Source: Liolophura sinensis (lineage: Eukaryota > Mollusca > Polyplacophora > Chitonida > Chitonidae). Taken from it: a DNA stretch of 64,000 nt. The stretch's first letter is position 1, and the number at the start of each line of letters is the position of its first letter. The stretch is taken from positions 13,647,570 through 13,711,569 of the forward strand of contig NC_088300.1 in NCBI RefSeq assembly GCF_032854445.1. The letters run 5' to 3'. Below, piece after piece: positions 56,847-64,000 of the stretch. Below the pieces are notes generated by a model. The model worked only from the letters and a program-made list of their open reading frames with translations, did not search any database and was not told where the DNA came from. The position numbers were made by a program, and so were the translations under genes.

Positions 56847-58530
56847 CACAGGAAATATGTACAGTAAAGAATACATAGGCTTATATACATGTAGCTGCAA
56901 AACAATGCAGGTGTCCAATGCATACAGCTATAAAGACTATAGTATTAGGCAAAACACAGCTGTGAGACCACTGCAGTTTAAAGTGCTAAACTTCAGGTGA
57001 AATACTCAACTTTGTATGCGAAAACATTTCTTTGTAGCCAATTTCATAAATTTTAACTAATTTTGCAGCATTACTTTGAAGTAAAACAGGTATCTCCATT
57101 ATAAAATGATTGTCAGAATACCGTCTTTTCCCCAATAGCATTTCATTAATTGACAAATTAGACATATCAAAAACGTTATTAAAGTGTCCATATGTGTTAG
57201 TCTTAATACGAGGTATTTCACTGCATTTGCACAATAACTTTCTGACTCATAGAATATTTGTTTCAAGTAAACTTTTGATCATTGAAGATTTGGTCGTCAC
57301 TCATGTATGATTTGTAAGTCTCTTACCTTCATTTGAAATGCATGCAGCTGTCATCTGGACTTTAATGTCTTGTGTGATGAATGCAGCTTCAGTGCTATTG
57401 ACAGGATTTTTGTGTGTGTGTTGTGGTTTTTATATACCACTAGATTGACTGAAGAGTTAAAACCCCTCCATTTCATGTGGTTCATTTACGTCCAGACGAT
57501 TTAACCGTAATTGTATTTACCACAATCAGTTAGTCAACCTCTCCATGAATTTATTATCAACATTTTGAAGAACATGTGAATTGTGAAGTTTAAAGAGCCA
57601 AGAGCTGTTTTTTAGGTAAAGATTTCATATGCGAATTCATGTACCGGGGGACTGTAAAGTAGACCTGGGGAGGCCAGGCTGGAAGAAGTGTAATGAAAAA
57701 TGCATAAGCTGGCAGTGTTACGTAGAAGATTAGGCAAGTGGGGAAGATACAAAAAAAAAGACCAGGAGGGAAAAAAAACAGCAGCAACTGGTGATGTGCT
57801 TAGGCTGGGTTTGGCTGACCTGTAGCCAGAAGGGCTAGGCAGACAACTACAGGGCTGTACGCGCACAGACAGCCTGGCGAACTGTGGTGAAAATCACTCA
57901 GTGGAAATAGACATGTAATAGACGTGGCACTGATGACTTGCACTGGCTGGAGGAGGCCGGGTGTTTTTATCCTGTACATTTCACCTAGCTGCAGTATAGT
58001 GCAGCTGTGCTGTGTTGTTAGACTGCGTGGCTGGAGACGCATGGATACTCGGGGCTCTGATAGGGGATTAAATGATAGCATGTATATAGCACGTGGAACT
58101 GACCATTGTTAGGAATAGTCCTCACATTGTATTAGAAAGTGTCCACTCATTTGAATATTAAGTATGACCAGAAATGCCACTCAAATAAATAAATGCATTC
58201 ACATGTATGATTGATAATGTTCTTTTTTTTTTCACCTCTGAATAACATGCTTCATTCGTGGGTTGAGCAGTAGGGAATTCATATGTGTTTCCCTATGGAC
58301 AAAATAAAGCCTGATGGTGCAAGTTTAAATCCATCTTCTTCCCTATAGTTACATCTTGAAGTAGACCCCATGTTTATCCAGATCGCTGACATTTTCAAAT
58401 GTACATCTCTTAATCACATGTTTCAAAGTGTTTCTGTACTTCTCATGAAATTTTGTAATAGGGGCCAAACAGCCCAAATTTCATAAAGTGGGTTCGCAGT
58501 GTGCTTGTAGTTTACATGAACAATCACTGT
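56847..58530. other. Intergenic DNA, no gene recognised
   Basis: The 57.6-58.1 kb part is GC-richer with open frames on both strands, but none has a domain or splice support. Confidence 0.45.
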
Positions 58531-58539
58531 ACTGTGAGT

Positions 58540-58740
58540 ACCCCAAATGACCTAAAATTTCGCCCACAAAAGTGCATTTTTAGAGGCATATAAATGTCAA
58601 AAATATTATTTTTGGTGCTGAAACTTACAATTTCCATTAGAATATCATCCCATGTTCCCAGCAAACCTGAAAACACCTTTCTAAAATCAATAGAACTCTC
58701 ACAATCAGGAAAAGTGGGAAAGTTAGTCATAGACGAAATT
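58540..58740 (-). repeat. Unclassified repeat family D, copy 1
   Basis: On the minus strand it reads ACTTTTCCTGATTGTGAGAG, TTCTATTGATTTTAGAAAGG, TGATATTCTAATGGAAATTG and TAAGTTTCAGCACCAAAA. The same order occurs on the plus strand at 60500-60650. Confidence 0.75.
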
Positions 58741-59589
58741 TAGGGTATGTCATAGTTCTGACATCTCTTCGCCCACAATATGTATGACATACTATGTTTA
58801 ACATTGTGGCATTTAACTCTAATCATTCACGTTTTCATATTCACAGTCATGATGAATAATTATGTAGACAAAGCATTACCAGTGGGTAAAGGGTTATCTG
58901 TGATGCTGTGAGGGAGAAGTCACACCTAATGTTATTGTCGGGGAAGAAAGTCCCCCGCTTAAGCCCCTGACCCCAGTTGTGTAACTAGTTACGTCTGTGT
59001 ACAATCTGCTGCAGTCCATCACTCTGTGACTACTGAAGCAGAGGCCATTTTAAGGGAGGGGTTGGGTTAATTCTGTTAAATCTACTTCCTCGTTTGGACA
59101 CGTAACACAGTACTGACAAGACATCTGCACAGAAGAGGGAAGACAGGAAATACATTGTACCTAATTGTTTTACTGGGAATGAGTTTTTTTTTCCATTCGT
59201 CGTCTTGCATTTGGCAGCCGCAAAACTTGACCTTTACAGTAACAGACTCCCCTGTCCTTTGAGAATCTTGTGTCGTTTTCTTCCCACTCTTTTTCCTTGT
59301 GTTTGCGCAAGAGTGTGTGTGTGTGCGTGTTTTTTCTGTCTTGTTCTAATCACTATTTAAGGATGTCAAACAATAGGGTGGGAGGGAAAAGAACATGCGT
59401 CAAGATCCTCCTGAAATTTGGCTAATAATAACTATCATTAGAGAAAATTAATGCTTCAAGGGGCAGATTCCTATGTACATGGCAAGACTAGCAGCATACT
59501 TCCGTGCTTCAAAATATTTCTATCCACCCCGAGCAAACTCTCGTGTTGGTTAGAGGCCCTGCTAATAAAATCATATTTATGTATAGCAG

Positions 59590-59790
59590 CATTTCTCAGG
59601 ATTGTGACCACTCTTCAGGTTTCAGGGGTTTTCTATCATTTTCATTCATCTTAGACAGATGGCTTCAGGGTTGTTTAGAAGATAGGATATTATCCTATTG
59701 GAAAATGTGAGTTTCAGCACCAAAACTGATGTTTTATTACCTTTGCTTTCCTTTAAAATGCACTTCTCAGGGGTGAGGTTTATAGGTCAA
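59590..59790 (+). repeat. Unclassified repeat family D, copy 2 (diverged)
   Basis: It shares GGATATTATCCTATTGGAAA, TGTGAGTTTCAGCACCAAAA and AAAATGCACTTCTCAGGGG with copy 1. Confidence 0.6.
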
Positions 59791-60481
59791 AATGCAGTAG
59801 ATCAATGTAATGAGATGTGATAAGTATGTTTGACAGTATTAATCCTTCCTTCCTGCCACAAGTCCATACCAGTGCCCCTCTTCATCACTGTGCACCATGT
59901 GTTTGCTGCATAAAGCCTTTGTCATTGTCTAAATGCAGGGGGCTGTTCAAAGTGTTTGACACTTTCAGCTGATTAGCTCTTCGCTTAGGCGTATTAATTT
60001 AGCTGAATCACTTAGCATCTAGCACCGTTGGCATACCCTTGCTTCCCATGTCTCCTGATATGGCGTACACATGTTCATGTTTCTCCTCAGCCGTGTCCAT
60101 TATGGCCTTTTGGTCCAATTTTGTGCTTCGTTTGAACACATTAATCATTTAGCAAACACCAAGGCTGTCACTATTGCAGTGGAAGTCATCTCTGATATAG
60201 TGTAAACAGAAATCCAACTACAAGTGAAAAAAAATTAAGGCAACGTATTTTCAGGAAAATTCAGGAAAAGTAGCCTTAGTTAAAGTGGCGGACATGTTGA
60301 TTTTGAGGAGTATAGATTTAAAGATATTTAGCCACGATGTTTAATTCTGTGGTGGATTCTTGGAATTAATTTTTGTACCAATCTGTTGTAAGGAAATCCA
60401 GTTTGTGGTTGATTTGACCGATACAGGCTGAAACAATCATGCCTGAAGTTGGGTACTAAGAGGAAGTGTGGTTGCCCTAAA

Positions 60482-60660
60482 TGACCATAAATGTTGTCCA
60501 TGACTTGCCCATTTTTCCTGATTCTGAGAGTCCTATTGATTTTAATAAGGTGTTTGGAGGTTTGTTTGGAACATAGTATGATATTTTACCTGAAATTGTA
60601 AGTTTCAGCAGCAGAAATCAAATTTTGTGACATGTCATTTAGGGTATGTCGTCCATATTT
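60482..60660 (+). repeat. Unclassified repeat family D, copy 3
   Basis: It reads ATTTTTCCTGATTCTGAGAG, TCCTATTGATTTTAATAAGG, TGATATTTTACCTGAAATTG and TAAGTTTCAGCAGCAGAAAT. Confidence 0.75.
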
Positions 60661-60669
60661 AGGGACTCG

Positions 60670-60740
60670 CCACAATATGATTGAAATATTGCCGATGTGG
60701 TGCAAGGCCATAATCAGTCAGTCAGTCATTCATTCATTCC
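60670..60740 (+). repeat. Family C SINE-like 3' end
   Basis: CACAATATGATTGAAATATT then GCCGATGTGGTGCAAGGCCA ends in (CAGT)n(CATT)n, as at 45958-46034. Confidence 0.65.
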
Positions 60741-61948
60741 ATATTTAGGAGCTGTGTCATGTGAGTTAAGGTTATTCTTGTCTCTGGCACTTTTTCTGCC
60801 CACAGTGACTATCTTGATGCTTCATTGCACACTTCATGCACAGTCGGATTCAAAAACATGTATATGACTACACATATGACAAAACAGGTTGGTAAGATCA
60901 TTTGGAATGTAAATGAGAAAGTTATCTCCCTTTACCCATTTCAAGGTAAATTTTTAGCATTTAGCATTTTATATAGTGTGTGTAGGAATCCTGTGACACA
61001 GTGTTCAAAAGAGTGCCTCAAAAAAGGATAGCAGTTCCCTAGTTTGTATTTTTTTTTTTTTTTTGTTTCATAATTTACAGTGCTACATGTAAATGATGTA
61101 CACCAGTCAAGTGAATGGTATTGTGGGTTGGATTTGATGGTGAACTAGTTTGTTGACCATGTATTTGTGATCTGGATCTATACATTTAGTACTGGCACAG
61201 AAAGTACGGACATGAACAGCCTCTGCTCTCATTCACCTCCTAAGCATATAAATTCCCTTGATGTGGGTCAGGGCGGTGTATCGACGTAAATCACTAGACT
61301 GTGACAGATGGGGGCTTTGGGAAGTTACATATTATCGCTCTGATGCCTGCAGTCCAGAATTTAAACATGCTCCAGTCCATAATGGACACATTGCATTATA
61401 AATTCTTTGTTGACTCATACTCTTTTTTGTAAACACAAAAGGCCTCTGTAAACATCAGCCTATATATAAGTTTATTCTTGTACCTGCTAGAAATTTTTAC
61501 AAAATGTATAAAACATCACATAAAGGTTCAGTTGCTCCTGATAACATTAACCTATAACTAAGTAAATCATTGACTACATTTTTATGTACATTTTTAATGA
61601 GTGGTAAATTATGCGTGTATGCCAGAAATTATGGCTGTGTGAAAATCTGAAAAATGAATTGCCATTTGATATATCTTTGGTTTCAGTATTGTTGCCTCGG
61701 ATGGTCAAGTTCTTTTGATTAGTTTACATGTAATTGGGTACAGAATAGCGGTAACTCATTCGGTTTACAATGAAACTGTTTTTCACAAATTTCGTGAATT
61801 TGAATAGTTAAATTTCAGGGCTGAACAGTTTTTCACAAATTTCGAGAATTTGAATATCAAATTTTACCAGTGACTCCTGGTTGAGATCAGGTGATGTTAT
61901 ATAGCCAATGGACTTGAAAAAAAGAAAACTTTCTCATTGAATTTTCAG
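60741..61948. other. Intergenic or intronic DNA, nothing recognised
   Basis: AT-rich. It may be an intron of the gene that owns the exon at 61949. A near-duplicate pair (TTTTTCACAAATTTCGTGAA / TTTTTCACAAATTTCGAGAA) lies at about 61780-61860. Confidence 0.4.
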
Positions 61949-62034
61949 GAGTGTCTGTGTCACTGATGTTCAAAAACCTGTGCAAAAAGTATGACGCTGT
62001 AAAGGCTCCAAACAAATGTACAGAACTTTCTCAT
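61949..62034 (+). CDS. Orphan coding exon of an unrecognised gene
   Basis: A strong acceptor (GAATTTTCAG) and strong donor (CAT|GTAAGT) bracket 86 bp. One frame stays fully open, entering with two bases and leaving in phase 0: VSVSLMFKNLCKKYDAVKAP then NKCTELSH. The other two frames contain stops. I do not recognise the family. Its entry phase does not fit CLASRP exon 17, so it likely belongs to a separate plus-strand gene that continues beyond the window. Confidence 0.55.
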
Positions 62035-62524
62035 GTAAGTCAAAGGAAAATTCTTTATGACTGGTTGAGCCATCCCATTTCTGTACATCAAAGTTTTATA
62101 GAAAGCTGTTCAGAATAAATTTAGTAAGAATCTGGTTACCAGTGTAAAAGTGTGGTAGTGTAATGTTTATACATGAGTAGTAAGGTGTGAAGTGCTTTAC
62201 AAGTAGCATGTTCATTTGCTATCTTAGTGACCCTTATTAGATGTACATGTAGCTGAAGAGAACATTCAGCATACCTTGAATATTGATAGATTAGCAAGAA
62301 CGAGTTGACAGATATGTTTTAAAAAGTGTATGTATGTGATCTGTATTAAATCACTAAATCTAGAAGTGGATGCCTCAGGGTAGTTGTTGCTGACCTACAT
62401 ATACAGCTTGTCACAAATTTTTGCATATGTTTATGCCCATCTTTTCTCCATGTGATGATATGTTAGTTAATTTGTGTCATAGCTTTCTAGGTTTTTCTGG
62501 TTTCTGGAACACCCTGTACCCTTA

Positions 62525-63800
62525 CTAAAGCAGACATTTCTGGGTCTGTGCCCTCTGTACAACCTGACTAGCAGACATTTCTGGGTCTCTAGTCTTTGTA
62601 CAACCTGTCTAGAGCAGACATTTCACTGCCTACTCTCTGTACAACCTGACCACAGCAGACATTTCTGGACCTGTCTTCCCTGTATAAGCTGACTACAGCA
62701 GACATGACTGACATGCCATCTGTACAAGCTGACTACAGAAGATATTTTTGGGTCTGTCCTCTCTGTACAAGCTGACTACAGCAGACATGACTGGGTATGC
62801 CTTCTGTACAAATTGACTACAGCAGACATTTCTGGATCTGTCCTGTCTGTACAAGCTGACCACAGCAGACATGACTGGGTCTGTGTTCTCTGTACAAGCT
62901 GACTACAGCAGACATGCCTGGGTCTGTCCTCTCTCTACAAGCTGACCACAGCAGACATGACTGGGTATGCCTTCTGTTCAAGCTGACTACAGCAGACATG
63001 ACTGGGTCTGTGTTCTCTTTACAAGCTGACTACAGCAGACATGACTGGGTATGCCTTCTGTACAAGCTCACTGCAGAAGATATTTCTGGGTCTGTCCTCT
63101 CTCTACAAGCTGACTACAACAGACATTTCTGGGCCTGTCCTCTCTGTACAAGCTGACTACAGCAGACATGACTGGGTATTCCTTCTGTACAAGCTGACTA
63201 CAGCAGACATGACTGGGTATGCCTTCTGTACAAGCTGACTACAGAAGGTATTTCTGGGTCTTTCCTCTCTCTATAAGCTGACTACAGCAGACATGACTGG
63301 TATGCCTTCTGTACAAATTGACTACAGCAGACATTTCTGGATCTGTCCCTGTCTGTACAAGCTGACTACAGCAGACATTTTCTGGGTCTGTCCTCTCTGT
63401 ACAAGCTGACTACAGCAGACATGACTGGGTATTCCTTCTGTACAAGCTGACTACAGAAGGTATTTCTGGGTCTTTCCTCTCTCTATAAGCTGACTACAGC
63501 AGACATGACTGGGTATGCCTTCTGTACAAATTGGACTACAGCAGACATTTCTGGATCTGTCCTGTCTGTACAAGCTGACCACAGCAGACATGACTGGGTC
63601 TGTGTTCTCTGTACAAGCTGACTACAGCAGACATGACTGGGTATGTCCTTCTATACAAGCTGACAATAGAAGATATTTCAGGATCTGTCCTCCCTGTAAA
63701 AGCTGACTACAGCAGCAGTGACTGGGTATGCCTTCTGTACAAGCTGACTACAGCAGACATGCCTGGGTATACCTTCTCTGTCCTCTCTAAAAAAGCTGTC
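62525..63800. repeat. Minisatellite with 41-43 bp units, about 29 copies
   Basis: Units read CTGTACAAGCTGACTACAGC then AGACATGACTGGGTATGCCT, alternating with forms containing ACATTTCTGGGTCTGTCCTC. Spacing varies between 41 and 43 bp. The short open frames here (repeats like LYKLTTADMTGYAF) arise from the repeat and shift frame between copies, so they are not genes. Confidence 0.95.
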
Positions 63801-64000
63801 CACGGCAAGCATTTCTGGAGCCATTACAAATTGTTTTCTCTTCAGAAATGTCCTGTAATTAAGAAAGTGTTGTGACATGTAGTCACTTGTGATACTATCG
63901 TGACAAGTTCTCTCTTGTCACTCTGTGTCAGTACATGCCCTGTGCAAAAATCATTCCCCAGATGACTCATCTTGACCTGCCATATTGTACAATGTGATCA

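Noticed and set aside
62817-63878. Several overlapping short open frames on both strands
   Set aside because: They come from the 41-43-bp minisatellite and shift frame between copies.

Overview
The window looks like nuclear DNA from an invertebrate animal, most likely a lophotrochozoan and probably a mollusc. The evidence is spliced genes with GT-AG introns, an AT-rich background, a bilaterian Six3/6 homeobox exon, a full multi-exon CLASRP splicing-factor gene, and tRNA-derived SINEs whose tails (GAGTACGGCGTAAAACACC then AATAAATAAA) are of a kind I associate with marine invertebrates. Species cannot be fixed from sequence alone.

Layout. (1) 1-3.07 kb: intron or downstream flank of a minus-strand Six3/6 (Optix) gene; its second exon was not found here. 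(2) 3.07-3.64 kb: Six3/6 first coding exon, ending at a clean splice donor after the homeodomain. (3) 3.65-27.0 kb: a stretch of about 23 kb with no convincing gene. It alternates AT-rich DNA with GC-richer, repeat-free blocks carrying homeodomain, POU and CCAAT motifs, which suggests regulatory DNA, plus some SINEs, a 180-bp hairpin and a minisatellite with a large (AT)n inside it. (4) 27.6-28.6 kb: a minus-strand 315-residue acidic, serine-rich protein I do not recognise. (5) 28.9-30.97 kb: divergent promoter interval and 5' untranslated exons. (6) 30.98-51.71 kb: plus-strand CLASRP (SFRS16/SWAP2). I joined 17 coding exons whose phases all agree, giving 2001 nt (666 codons plus stop), very near the human length of 674. 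Its introns hold three minisatellites, several SINEs and a MITE-like element. (7) 51.8-61.9 kb: repeat-rich DNA with a 59-bp minisatellite, several SINEs and a three-copy unclassified repeat. (8) 61.95-62.03 kb: an orphan coding exon of an unknown plus-strand gene. (9) 62.5-63.8 kb: a minisatellite with units of about 41-43 bp.

The two recognised genes are not known to work together. Six3/6 is a transcription factor for anterior head, brain and eye patterning; CLASRP is a nuclear SR-type regulator of alternative splicing. The least expected signals are the two-level (higher-order) minisatellites, the CACGTG-bearing array in CLASRP intron 5, the strong strand bias of the main SINE family, a SINE nested in a SINE with an intact target duplication, a TA-flanked MITE, and the unknown acidic protein.
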